A stretch of DNA of 22,105 nucleotides from contig JAOQAA010000498.1 of NCBI GenBank assembly GCA_025963815.1, positions 1 through 22,105 on the forward strand, in the 5' to 3' direction. The translations under genes and the position numbers were made by a program. Below are positions 7,339-15,403 of this stretch, one piece after another. The notes under the pieces are model-generated. The model did not search any database and was not told where the DNA came from. It was given only the letters and a program-made list of their open reading frames with translations. The DNA is from Capsulimonas sp. (lineage in GTDB: Bacteria > Armatimonadota > Armatimonadia > Armatimonadales > Capsulimonadaceae). The first letter of the stretch is position 1. Each line of letters opens with the position of its first letter.

Positions 7339-7347
7339 TGCTATAAT
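7339..7347 (+). promoter_or_regulatory. Extended -10 promoter of the alaS operon
   Basis: TGCTATAAT is an extended -10 with a perfect TATAAT hexamer (7342-7347). I see no good -35 at the expected distance, which extended -10 promoters tolerate. It lies 35 nt before the alaS ATG; no T-box or other leader structure fits in the gap. Confidence 0.65.
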
Positions 7348-7381
7348 GGTAGGCTAAGCACGCCTTTTTGGGAGATAACGA

Positions 7382-10018
7382 ATGCTCGGAAGTGAATTAC
7401 GCCGTCTTTATCTGGAATTCTTCGAGTCGAAGGGAGCGCTGCGGCTCCCTTCGGACTCGCTGGTTCCGGACGACCCGACCCTGCTGTTCACGTCGGCCGG
7501 CATGGTCCAGTTCAAGCCCTACTTCTTAGGGACTCAGACCGCCCCGCGTAACAGTGTGGCGACGGCGCAGAAATGTCTGCGCACTACGGACATAGAAGAT
7601 GTGGGCGACACCTCGCACTGTACGTTCTTCGAGATGCTCGGCAACTTCTCGTTCGGCGATTACTTCAAGCCGGAAGCCATCGCCTGGGCCTGGGAGTTTA
7701 TCTTCGACGTTCTGAAGTTGGACCTGGGCCGTATCCGCGTGACGGTATTCGAGACCGACGACGAAGCTTATGAGCTTTGGCGCAAAGTCGGCATGCCGGA
7801 GAACAAGATCTTTCGGTTCGACGAGCATTCCAACTATTGGCCGGCGGGCGTTATCTCCAAGGGACCGAACGGCCCCTGCGGCCCGTGCTCCGAGATCTTC
7901 TTCGACACCCAGCCGCACTTGCCCCCGACGCCCGACGGTGTTTGGGACGACAAGCGGTGGCTGGAGATCTGGAACCTCGTCTTCACCCAGTTTGACCGCG
8001 GCGAAGGCGGGACGCTGACCCCGCTTCCCAAGAAGAACATCGATACGGGAATGGGCCTGGAGCGCACGGCGGCGGCCATCGCCAACCTGCGCGGCCCGTT
8101 CGAGACGGACCTCTTCGCTCCGATCCTGCGCAAGCTGGAAGAACTTTCCGGCAAGAAGTATGGCGGCAGTGACGATGACAAAACGGACATCGCGTTCCGG
8201 CGCATCGCCGACCATGTCCGCGCGACGGCGTTCTGCCTGGCTGACGGCGTACTGCCGTCGAATGTCGGACGCGGCTATGTCCTGCGGCGTATTATGCGTC
8301 GCGCGGTGCTGGCGGGACGAACGACGCTGGGCCTCGACAAGCCGTTCCTCACGGAAATCATGCCGGTGGTCGTCGAAGCGCGCAAGGACGACTATCCCGA
8401 CCTGGAGGCGAAGCTCGAAACGATCCTGCGTTACGCCACGATCGAGGAAAGGCAGTTCCGGCGCACTTTGGAATCCGGCTCGGCCCGATTGAACGCGCTG
8501 CTGGAGAGCGAGCACACCAAAACGACACGCACCTTGAGCGGCGAGGATCTTTTCAGTCTGTTCACGACGTATGGCTTCCCGGTCGAGCTGACCACGGAGC
8601 TGGCGCAGGAGCACGGGCTGCAAGTCGATCAGGCGCGCTATGCCGAGCTTTGGGAGCAGCATCTGAAGATCTCCGAGGGCGGCAAGGAGCGCGAGGTCTT
8701 TATCGACAGCGTTATCCCCGAGCTGCGCCAGTTGGAGCATAAGACGACGCTGTTCGTCGGCTACAATGAGACGCTCACTCAGGCGGTGGTGCAGGCGATC
8801 GTCAAGGACGGCGCATTGGTCCAGTCGGCGTCCGAAGGCGAAAGCGTGCAGATCGTCCTGGATCAAACGCCGTTCTACGCGGAGTCGGGCGGCCAGGTGG
8901 GCGACAGCGGCTGGCTGCGCGGGGAGGACGGCGCGTTCGACGTGTTCGAAACCCGCAAAGACAGCGGCTACTGGTTCCACCACGGGCAGGTCGGCCATGG
9001 CGAGATCAAAGTCGGTGAGCGCCTGGACGTGCGGATCGACGAGGGACGCCGCGCGAACATCGAGCGCAATCACACGACGACGCATCTGCTGCAAAAGGCG
9101 CTCAAGGTCATCCTGGGCGATCATGTCCAGCAGCGCGGCTCGCTGGTCGGTCCTGACCGTCTGCGCTTCGACTTCTCGCATGACAAGGGCATGACGCCGG
9201 GAGAAATTCGGCAGGTGGAAGCTCTCGTCAATGAGAAGATTATGGACGACATCGAAGTGCGCACCTTCGAGAAGCCGATTGAAGAAGCAAAGAACATGGG
9301 CGCGATGATGCTGTTTGGCGAAAAGTACGGCGACATCGTGCGCGTCGTGCAGGCCGGAGATTACAGCGTCGAGTTCTGCGGCGGCACCCATCTCAAGCAT
9401 ACGTCGCAGGCGGGCCTGTTCAAGATCGTCAGCGAAAGCAGCATTCAAGCGGGCGTCCGGCGTATCGAAGCCGTCACGGGCAAATCGGCGCTGATGCGCA
9501 CGCTCGATCAAGAGCGATTGCTCAGCGATGCGGCAAGCCTCTTGAAGACGCAGCCGATGAACGTTCTGGCGTCCCTGGAAAAGCTTCAGGCCCAATTGAA
9601 GGATCGCGAGCGTGAGCTGGCCGTGCTGCAAAAGGCGGCGGCGGGCAATCAAGTCGAAAGTCTGATCGAGAACGCCAAGGAAATCAACGGTTTCCGATTG
9701 GTGAATGCCCAGATCGCCGGCGCGGACGCCGAGACGCTTCGGACACTGATTGAAGAGATCCTGAACCGTCTGCAATCGGGCGTCGTGATCCTCGGCAGTG
9801 GTGAAGGCGAAAAAGTTTCCCTGGCCGTCAAGGCAAGCAAGGACATGGTCGGGCGCGGCGTCCACGCCGGAAACATCGTCCGCGAAGCCGCCAAGATCGT
9901 GGGCGGCGGCGGCGGCGGCCGTCCCGAGTTCGCCCAGGCCGGCGGCAAGGACGCCTCCAAGCTCGCGGAGGCTCTGGCCACCGCCGAGTGCATCGCCCTG
10001 GAAGCAGCCGGCGCGTGA
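7382..10018 (+). CDS. alaS: Alanine--tRNA ligase
   Basis: The 878-residue cytoplasmic enzyme charges tRNA-Ala with alanine using ATP. The class II catalytic core is evident from ESKGALRLPSDSLVPDDPTLLFTSAGM-type sequence at the N-terminus, NFSFGDYF and GMGLERTAA. The editing domain carries the zinc/proofreading residues H564 and H568 (HTTTH) and C666 and H670 (CGGTH). C666 agrees with the number of the well-studied E. coli editing-site cysteine. A heptad-rich stretch at ~710-760 precedes the C-Ala domain with its glycine run GGGGGGRPEFAQAGG. Length is normal for a full editing-competent AlaRS. A GGGAG motif lies just before the ATG. It heads a co-directional run; its stop overlaps the start of the next gene (GTGA), so the membrane protein downstream is probably co-translated. 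Confidence 0.99.
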   Translation: MLGSELRRLYLEFFESKGALRLPSDSLVPDDPTLLFTSAGMVQFKPYFLGTQTAPRNSVATAQKCLRTTDIEDVGDTSHCTFFEMLGNFSFGDYFKPEAIAWAWEFIFDVLKLDLGRIRVTVFETDDEAYELWRKVGMPENKIFRFDEHSNYWPAGVISKGPNGPCGPCSEIFFDTQPHLPPTPDGVWDDKRWLEIWNLVFTQFDRGEGGTLTPLPKKNIDTGMGLERTAAAIANLRGPFETDLFAPILRKLEELSGKKYGGSDDDKTDIAFRRIADHVRATAFCLADGVLPSNVGRGYVLRRIMRRAVLAGRTTLGLDKPFLTEIMPVVVEARKDDYPDLEAKLETILRYATIEERQFRRTLESGSARLNALLESEHTKTTRTLSGEDLFSLFTTYGFPVELTTELAQEHGLQVDQARYAELWEQHLKISEGGKEREVFIDSVIPELRQLEHKTTLFVGYNETLTQAVVQAIVKDGALVQSASEGESVQIVLDQTPFYAESGGQVGDSGWLRGEDGAFDVFETRKDSGYWFHHGQVGHGEIKVGERLDVRIDEGRRANIERNHTTTHLLQKALKVILGDHVQQRGSLVGPDRLRFDFSHDKGMTPGEIRQVEALVNEKIMDDIEVRTFEKPIEEAKNMGAMMLFGEKYGDIVRVVQAGDYSVEFCGGTHLKHTSQAGLFKIVSESSIQAGVRRIEAVTGKSALMRTLDQERLLSDAASLLKTQPMNVLASLEKLQAQLKDRERELAVLQKAAAGNQVESLIENAKEINGFRLVNAQIAGADAETLRTLIEEILNRLQSGVVILGSGEGEKVSLAVKASKDMVGRGVHAGNIVREAAKIVGGGGGGRPEFAQAGGKDASKLAEALATAECIALEAAGA

Positions 10019-12045
10019 CCCGCTTCTGTCTGAACCTCCTCTTTATCGCGGCTCTGCTGCCCTGGACATCCCCCGTCCAGGCGCAGCAGGCCGCGGCCAC
10101 AGAACCGCGTCCACACCTTCTGATTGTGATAGCGGATCATCTGACGCTTGCTGATTTCCATCGTTCTGATTGCCCAAACCTCCTCGCCGCCACGCAATAC
10201 GGTCAAAGCGCGCTGATGTCCCCGGGACTTGCGCATGGCGCCGATCCGGTCTCGGATGTCTATGCAACATTTGGCGCCGGCGACACCATTCGCAAGGGGG
10301 AGATCCTTCAGGGATCACTGGCGGATACTCTGCGTGGCGCCCATATTTCATTCACGACGATCGGCGACGCGGATGGAGACGACACGGGAATATTTCGGCC
10401 TGTCGATCTCTTTCTCCCAGGCGCGCCTCATCTGACGGGCGGCTTTACGCGCGATCCACTCGCTCCTGGCGGTATGCGTTGTGACGCTCCGCTTCTCACT
10501 GATCTCTCAAAATCCGCGCTTCTAGTGAACGATCTGGTGGTCGTGCATGATGGCGATTTTGCTCGTTTGGAGCGCGAAAACAGGGCGGGTGTCTTGACTC
10601 CCGCCGCGTACGCCGCGCACCGCCGCCGCGCATTGATGCGCCTGGATCATTTTGCCGGAGAGGTTCAAGAGCCCAGTCCTTCGATTTCGAATAATTTTCC
10701 GGTTCATGTGTTTTTCCTCGTTCCTTGCGGGCCACTTGATTCGAACGGGCAATGGGATCGCCTGACTCCGTTCATCCGACTTCCCGGCAGAGGGCGTGTC
10801 CATCTTTTGACGTCGGACACTACACAGACAACGGGGATCGTCGCGGCGCGCGACATTGCGCCGACGATCCTGGCGGAATTTTCCCTTCCATTGCCGGTTA
10901 CCATGACTGGAGCGTCGATCCATGACGATGCCTCATGGACGATCCTGGAGCGTTTGGACCGTCTTACATATCTCAATCAGAAAATCCAGCTGCCGTTCTT
11001 CTGGGGGCTGGGCGTTTTGGGCGGCGGACTTGTCTTTTTCGCGGTTTGGTTTTATCTCGCCACTCGAATAGAGCCTCGTCCACTAGCGCGGCGCGTTTTG
11101 CAGTTCGGCGTGCGTATGCTCGCCGCATGGCCTTTAGCGTTGTTAATTGCGCCTTTGTCCGTCCCGCCTGTGCTTCCCGTTCAAACTCTGGCGCAATATC
11201 TGGCCTCAATTTTTCTCGTGACGGCGCTCATCGCCTTGTTACCATCGCCTGGCAAAATCGCCATAGCGACGGCTGGCGTACTGATCGTGGACGCTGCATG
11301 TGGAACTTTGTTAATATCGCAGTCGGCCCTCAGTGCTTATTACCTTTCGGGGATACGCTTTTACGGGATCGGCAATGAGTATATGGGCGTGCTGCTCGGC
11401 TCGGCGCTGATCGCGGCGGCAGTGCTGCCGAAGCCCGATGGTAAGCGCTGGCCTTGGGGATTGGCGTGGTTTGCGCTGGTCACGTTTGTGCTGTCGTTCC
11501 CTGAGTTTGGGGCGAAGGCGGGTGGGGCGATTACCGCTGTGCTGACGTTCAAAGTGATGTGGCAGAAGATGCGTGGCCGGCCGATCAAGGCGAAGCACTT
11601 GCTGGTAGGACTGGCGATTGGGGTGGGGGTTGTGCTGTTCTGGGGAATCGTGGGGCACTTTCTGGGGCTGCGGCGCACGCATATCGATACGGCGGTGGGC
11701 GCCCTGGAAGACTATCGGTTCGGGTATATTATGGGAGTCGCTCGGCGTAAAGCGGAGCTTGCTCTGCATGTTGCGCTGTATCCGGGAACGCTTTTGGGAC
11801 TCGCTGGGTTAGGAATTCTTGTCACGCTAGGCCGCTCGCTTCTGAAGCGCCCCTTGGGGCGGTTTTTGGAGACGCGTCCGGCGTATCGGGCGGTGCTGGA
11901 GGCGGGCGCGGCGGGCTGTATCGTCTGCGCTTTGTTTAACGACTCCGGTGTCGTGGCCGCCATTTTACTATTGATCACGATCGTTCTGCCCGTGCTGCAC
12001 GATCTGCTGGGAGAAGAACGTTGCGATTTGTCGCCCTCGACATAG
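10015..12045 (+). CDS. Polytopic membrane protein with alkaline-phosphatase-like N-terminal domain, function unknown
   Basis: I chose the GTG start at 10015, which overlaps the alaS stop as GTGA and is followed directly by a signal-peptide-like segment ending SPVQAQQ; an ATG at 9988 would add nine residues. The 676-residue product has an N-terminal soluble part (~30-325) resembling the alkaline phosphatase/sulfatase fold, with HLLIVIAD near the start, VHLLTSDTTQTTG and ARDIAPTIL late. The usual metal-binding set is not clearly complete. The C-terminal half has about ten hydrophobic spans with striking polar motifs: FYGIGNEYMG (~450-458), FPEFGAKAGG and NDSGVVAA (~642-649). These look like a conserved family of unknown role; I recall similar proteins in Firmicutes but cannot verify that here. 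It sits between alaS and ruvX and overlaps both. Confidence 0.8.
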   Translation: MTRFCLNLLFIAALLPWTSPVQAQQAAATEPRPHLLIVIADHLTLADFHRSDCPNLLAATQYGQSALMSPGLAHGADPVSDVYATFGAGDTIRKGEILQGSLADTLRGAHISFTTIGDADGDDTGIFRPVDLFLPGAPHLTGGFTRDPLAPGGMRCDAPLLTDLSKSALLVNDLVVVHDGDFARLERENRAGVLTPAAYAAHRRRALMRLDHFAGEVQEPSPSISNNFPVHVFFLVPCGPLDSNGQWDRLTPFIRLPGRGRVHLLTSDTTQTTGIVAARDIAPTILAEFSLPLPVTMTGASIHDDASWTILERLDRLTYLNQKIQLPFFWGLGVLGGGLVFFAVWFYLATRIEPRPLARRVLQFGVRMLAAWPLALLIAPLSVPPVLPVQTLAQYLASIFLVTALIALLPSPGKIAIATAGVLIVDAACGTLLISQSALSAYYLSGIRFYGIGNEYMGVLLGSALIAAAVLPKPDGKRWPWGLAWFALVTFVLSFPEFGAKAGGAITAVLTFKVMWQKMRGRPIKAKHLLVGLAIGVGVVLFWGIVGHFLGLRRTHIDTAVGALEDYRFGYIMGVARRKAELALHVALYPGTLLGLAGLGILVTLGRSLLKRPLGRFLETRPAYRAVLEAGAAGCIVCALFNDSGVVAAILLLITIVLPVLHDLLGEERCDLSPST

Positions 12046-12464
12046 GGGAAGTGCGGGTGGGCGTAGCCGTCTGCGACCAGCTGGAGATCGCCGCCTTCCC
12101 CGTCTGCACGGTGCGCCGGGTGGGGAACCTGAAGCGCGATGTGGCGGCGCTGGCCGCCGTGATCGCCGAGCAGGAGGCCGACGCTGTTGTGTGCGGCCTG
12201 CCGCTTTCGCTGGACGGCGAGGTCGGGCCGCAGGCCCAGCGCGTGCAGGGCTTTATGAAGGCCATGGAGCGCGCGACCGGGTTGAAGACGGTTTACTGGG
12301 ACGAAAGTCTGACCAGCGTGGACGCCCATGACGTGCTGATCGCGCAGGGCGTTTCCCGGGCGCGTCGCCGCGAGCTGGTGGATCAAATGGCGGCTGTTTT
12401 GATCCTCGACGGGTATCTGGAGCACCGGCGCATGACCGCCGCTCCGCGCGACGCCATTGTTTAA
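12021..12464 (+). CDS. ruvX: RuvX/YqgF family RNase H-fold nuclease (putative Holliday junction resolvase)
   Basis: The 147-residue protein starts at TTG 12021, with GGGAGAAG about 5 nt upstream, and overlaps the preceding gene by 25 nt. MRFVALDIGEVRVGVAVCD is the RuvX opening motif with catalytic D7. The other acidic positions are E95 in YWDESLTSVDAHD (usually DERLTT) and D121 in VDQMAAVLILDGYL. CGLPLSLDGEVG matches the family GLP-x-x-x-DG motif. Members are cytoplasmic nucleases essential in many bacteria, linked to 16S rRNA 5' end processing and to Holliday-junction resolution; which dominates here is unknown. Proximity to alaS upstream and mltG downstream follows an order common in Firmicutes and relatives. 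Confidence 0.95.
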   Translation: MRFVALDIGEVRVGVAVCDQLEIAAFPVCTVRRVGNLKRDVAALAAVIAEQEADAVVCGLPLSLDGEVGPQAQRVQGFMKAMERATGLKTVYWDESLTSVDAHDVLIAQGVSRARRRELVDQMAAVLILDGYLEHRRMTAAPRDAIV

Positions 12465-12500
12465 ACATTCTTTCCATTCGCTTCCACGCACGAAACTCTT

Positions 12501-13559
12501 ATGAAATCGAAACCTCGCCGTTCCCGCATCGGCCGCGCCGCCGCCTTCGCGGTGCTGCTATTCGTAATCGCGATCGTCGTCCTTGGCGGCTTCTTGATTG
12601 AAACTTCCCTGCTTAGTCCTCGCTCCACGACCGGCCCCGTTCGGACCGCCTACGTGACCGTACATCCCGGCATGACGGAAAAAGAGATCGGGGAGATGCT
12701 GGAGAAGAAGCGTCTGGTGCGGCGCGGGCTGGGATTTGTCGTGGCGGCGCGGCTGGGCGGTCTGTCGGGTAAGATGAAGTCCGGCCGCTATCAACTCTCA
12801 TCGTCGATGAAGCCGCAGCAGATGGCCTCGCTGATCTCCGAAGGCAAGACTGCGGCCGCGCCGGTGGTGATCCCCGAAGGATTCACGGCGGAGCAGATCG
12901 CGAAACGTCTGGCGGCGCGCGGTGATGTGGATGAAAGCGAGTTTCTGCGCCTCGCGCAAACCGATGGTCTTTCATTCCACGTGGACGGATTTACGCCGCC
13001 CAGCGCCAATCTCGAAGGTTATCTCTTTCCGGACACTTACGATATCCCCAAGGACATGAGCGCGCGGGACATCATTACGATGATGGTGCGGGAATTCGCC
13101 GATAAAGTCGTCGTTCCTCACAAGAGAGAATTCGCTTCCAGCAAGGTTTTGCGCGACACCGTCACGCTCGCGTCGCTGGTGGAGCGCGAGGCGGAAGTGG
13201 ACTCGGATCGCCCCTTGGTGGCGGCGGCTTTGAGCAACCGATTGAAGATCGGAATGCGTCTTCAGTGCGATGCGACGGTGCAATATGCGCTGCCGGGTCA
13301 CAAAGCGCGATTGTTCTATAAGGATTTGCGGGTAGAATCTCCGTATAACACATACCTGCATGCCGGTCTGCCGCCCACTCCCATCGCCAATCCCGGCGTT
13401 TCGAGCATCGAAGCGGCTCTGCATCCGGCGCAGGCGGACTATCTGTACTACGTCGCCCGTCCCGACGGCCGTCATATCTTTACGGCGACATTGGCGGACC
13501 ACAATCGCGCCGTGGCGCGGATGCGCGCGGAGCGCGCGGAGCGCGCTTCCCAGCTTTAA
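12501..13559 (+). CDS. mltG: Endolytic murein transglycosylase MltG (YceG)
   Basis: The 352-residue protein has a basic N-terminal tail (MKSKPRRSRIGR) and one membrane span (~13-33), followed by a LysM-like region with YVTVHPGMTEKEIGEML and SGRYQLSS. The catalytic YceG domain shows ANLEGYLFPDTY (~169-180), LASLVEREA with the likely catalytic Glu at 228, QCDATVQYAL, and SPYNTYLHAGLPPTPIANPG (~280-299). MltG cuts nascent glycan strands at the outer face of the inner membrane and sets peptidoglycan chain length. It begins 36 nt after ruvX; no good ribosome-binding site is visible before the ATG, and no better start exists. The length is typical. Confidence 0.97.
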   Translation: MKSKPRRSRIGRAAAFAVLLFVIAIVVLGGFLIETSLLSPRSTTGPVRTAYVTVHPGMTEKEIGEMLEKKRLVRRGLGFVVAARLGGLSGKMKSGRYQLSSSMKPQQMASLISEGKTAAAPVVIPEGFTAEQIAKRLAARGDVDESEFLRLAQTDGLSFHVDGFTPPSANLEGYLFPDTYDIPKDMSARDIITMMVREFADKVVVPHKREFASSKVLRDTVTLASLVEREAEVDSDRPLVAAALSNRLKIGMRLQCDATVQYALPGHKARLFYKDLRVESPYNTYLHAGLPPTPIANPGVSSIEAALHPAQADYLYYVARPDGRHIFTATLADHNRAVARMRAERAERASQL

Positions 13560-13588
13560 ACCACGCTTCGGCTATTTCAAGGATCCAC

Positions 13589-14263
13589 ATGGCCAAATTC
13601 ATGCAACTGCTGACTCCCACCTGGGTGGTGGAGTCGGTGAAAGATGTCGACCCCGCGGCGCTGAAAGCGCGCGGGATCACCGCGATCATTACCGATCTCG
13701 ACAACACTCTCGTCCCGTGGCGGCACTACGATATCGCCCCGGGCGTCATCGAGTGGCTGGCGAAGCTCGAAGTCGAAGGGATCAAGATCTGTATCGCTTC
13801 GAACACGCTCCATATGGAGCGGCTTCAGCAGCTTGCCGATACGATGGGCATCCCCTTTGTCGACCGGGTGCGCAAGCCGCATACGGGCGGTTTCCTGCGC
13901 TCCATGCAGGCAATGGGATCGACCCAGGAAAACACCGCAGTGTTCGGAGACCAGATCTTCACGGATGTTCTGGCCGGCAATCGACTGGGACTGAAGACGA
14001 TCTTGATCCGGCCGCCGCTGTCGCGTGAGGAGTTCTTCTCGACTCAAATGGTGCGTTATGTCGAGAATTATGTCATCCGTAAGCTGCGCGAGCAGGGACA
14101 GTGGCCGGCGGCGCGCAAGATCGCGGAAGTGCTGGAGTCCATGCCCGATCCCTCCACGCCTCAAGGCCGCACGATCGTCGCGTCGATTGTCAGCGTCCCC
14201 GTTCTGCTGCTCGGCGGCGCAGCGCTCTTTGCCTATACCGTGTGGCGGCGCAAGCGAAAATGA
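13589..14263 (+). CDS. YqeG-family HAD phosphatase with C-terminal membrane anchor
   Basis: The 224-residue protein has the HAD IIIA hallmarks of YqeG: TDLDNTLVPW (~35-44, nucleophile Asp), CIASNT (~72-77), RKPHTG with the conserved lysine, and FGDQIFTDVLAGN. It should be a cytoplasm-facing phosphatase; YqeG relatives include phosphatidylglycerophosphatase GEP4 in fungi, but the bacterial substrate is not settled. YqeG proteins are usually ~170-175 residues. This one adds ~50, ending in a hydrophobic span (~197-216, IVASIVSVPVLLLGGAALFAY) and a positively charged tail WRRKRK, predicted to anchor it with the tail in the cytoplasm. AAGGA precedes the ATG. Its stop overlaps the aroE start (ATGA), and yqeG-aroE linkage is known from Firmicutes. 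Confidence 0.9.
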   Translation: MAKFMQLLTPTWVVESVKDVDPAALKARGITAIITDLDNTLVPWRHYDIAPGVIEWLAKLEVEGIKICIASNTLHMERLQQLADTMGIPFVDRVRKPHTGGFLRSMQAMGSTQENTAVFGDQIFTDVLAGNRLGLKTILIRPPLSREEFFSTQMVRYVENYVIRKLREQGQWPAARKIAEVLESMPDPSTPQGRTIVASIVSVPVLLLGGAALFAYTVWRRKRK

Positions 14264-15114
14264 CACTCCCCATTTCGGGCCGCACGCGCGTTATCGGTGT
14301 GTGGGGTTCTCCCGTCTCTCACTCCCTTTCGCCGCGCATGCACAATGCGGCGCTCGCGGTTTTGGGCGTAGACTGGGTATATGTCCCTTATACCGTGCAG
14401 CCTGACCATGCGGAGGCCGCCGTGCAAGCGGTTCGCGCTCTCGATTTGGTCGGCGTGAATGTAACCGTGCCTTTGAAGGAACGGATCGCCCCATATCTGG
14501 ATCATGTGGACGAGGCGGCGGCCCGTATCGGCTCCATCAACACCATCAAGAACGACGGCGGCGTTTTGACGGGGTACAGTACGGATGGCGCTGGGTTTAT
14601 CCGCGACTTGCAGGATCTGGGCTGGCCCACAGAGAGGTTAAATGTTTATCTTCTGGGCGCGGGGGGCTCAGCGCGGGCGCTGGCTTACGCGCTGGCGGAG
14701 CGCGACTGCCATGTCGTGATCGCCAACCGCACCGCCGCCCGGGCGGAAGAGCTGGCGGAGTTAGTCAATCGCTACTTTCCTGGCTCCTCTACTGTTGCTC
14801 CCTGGGGCGGTACGGCGGGGGCCAAGATCGATTTGATGGTCAATACGACTTCGCTGGGGATGACGCCTCAGGTGGACGATGCGCCGGAACTGCCGACCGG
14901 CAACTTCACCGGCGTCCGTTACGTATATGATATTATCTATAACCCGGAAGAGACCCGTTTTTTAAGAGGGGCTCGGGAAGCGGGATGCAGCACTTCCAAT
15001 GGATTGGGAATGCTGGTGCGGCAGGGGGCGGCGGCGCTTGGGATCTGGCTGGAGCGGCCGATCGGCCCGGAGGCGCTGGCGGCGATGGAACTCGCGGTCG
15101 CGTCCCGAACGTAG
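14260..15114 (+). CDS. aroE: Shikimate dehydrogenase (NADP+)
   Basis: The 284-residue enzyme reduces 3-dehydroshikimate to shikimate with NADPH in aromatic amino-acid synthesis. The shikimate-binding SPVSHSLSPRMHNAA lies at 17-31, NVTVPLK with catalytic K73 at 67-73, and STDG with catalytic D109. The nucleotide-binding GAGGSARA is at 133-140, followed by ANRT, NTTSLGM (195-201), YNPEETRFL and NGLGMLVRQGA. The open frame extends upstream to 14101, but homology starts at the ATG at 14260, which overlaps the yqeG stop by 4 nt, so translation is probably coupled. It ends the co-directional run that begins with alaS; no U-tract terminator is visible after it. Confidence 0.98.
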   Translation: MTLPISGRTRVIGVWGSPVSHSLSPRMHNAALAVLGVDWVYVPYTVQPDHAEAAVQAVRALDLVGVNVTVPLKERIAPYLDHVDEAAARIGSINTIKNDGGVLTGYSTDGAGFIRDLQDLGWPTERLNVYLLGAGGSARALAYALAERDCHVVIANRTAARAEELAELVNRYFPGSSTVAPWGGTAGAKIDLMVNTTSLGMTPQVDDAPELPTGNFTGVRYVYDIIYNPEETRFLRGAREAGCSTSNGLGMLVRQGAAALGIWLERPIGPEALAAMELAVASRT

Positions 15115-15164
15115 AATGTAATCCTGGTAAACATACGGCGATTGAGAACAGTAGTTACGGGTAC

Positions 15165-15193
15165 TTGCGCTGATAATATCGATGTGATATAAT
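15165..15193 (+). promoter_or_regulatory. Promoter for the pil gene cluster
   Basis: TTGCGC (15165-15170), a 17-bp spacer and a perfect TATAAT (15188-15193) form a sigma-70-type promoter. The start near 15200 leaves a leader of about 200 nt before pilB. I could not fit a known riboswitch, including c-di-GMP classes, to the leader. The 15115-15403 gap otherwise holds only the palindrome at 15209. Confidence 0.75.
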
Positions 15194-15208
15194 AAGGCCA
15201 CGATCTAT

Positions 15209-15218
15209 ACCACGTGGT
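15209..15218. promoter_or_regulatory. Palindrome ACCACGTGGT near the pil start site
   Basis: A perfect 10-bp palindrome lies about 10 nt downstream of the predicted transcription start, a position suited to a repressor site. The binding protein is unknown, and a chance palindrome is possible. Confidence 0.35.
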
Positions 15219-15403
15219 CTTGAAAGTGTCTCAAATCCCAACTGCCTCGGCGTCTTGTAGGTGCTGCGTTTCTTTCTAAACATAGCTCTATTTTATTCTT
15301 TTCCCCATTCTCGCCGCGCCGCTTAATGTGTGCGTATGACGAGGATTTCAGTAGCTGAGCAGGACGGACAGGATGCGGGTGTTTGAGGAGGCAGGCTTTC
15401 GAA

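Noticed and set aside
7526..9865. Long minus-strand open frame (779 codons) opposite alaS
   Set aside because: Antisense shadow of a highly conserved gene; composition is explained by third-position GC bias.
14101..14259. N-terminal extension of AroE by 53 residues
   Set aside because: It lies wholly within the yqeG gene in another frame, is Arg/Ala/Ser-rich, and homology to AroE begins at the ATG at 14260.
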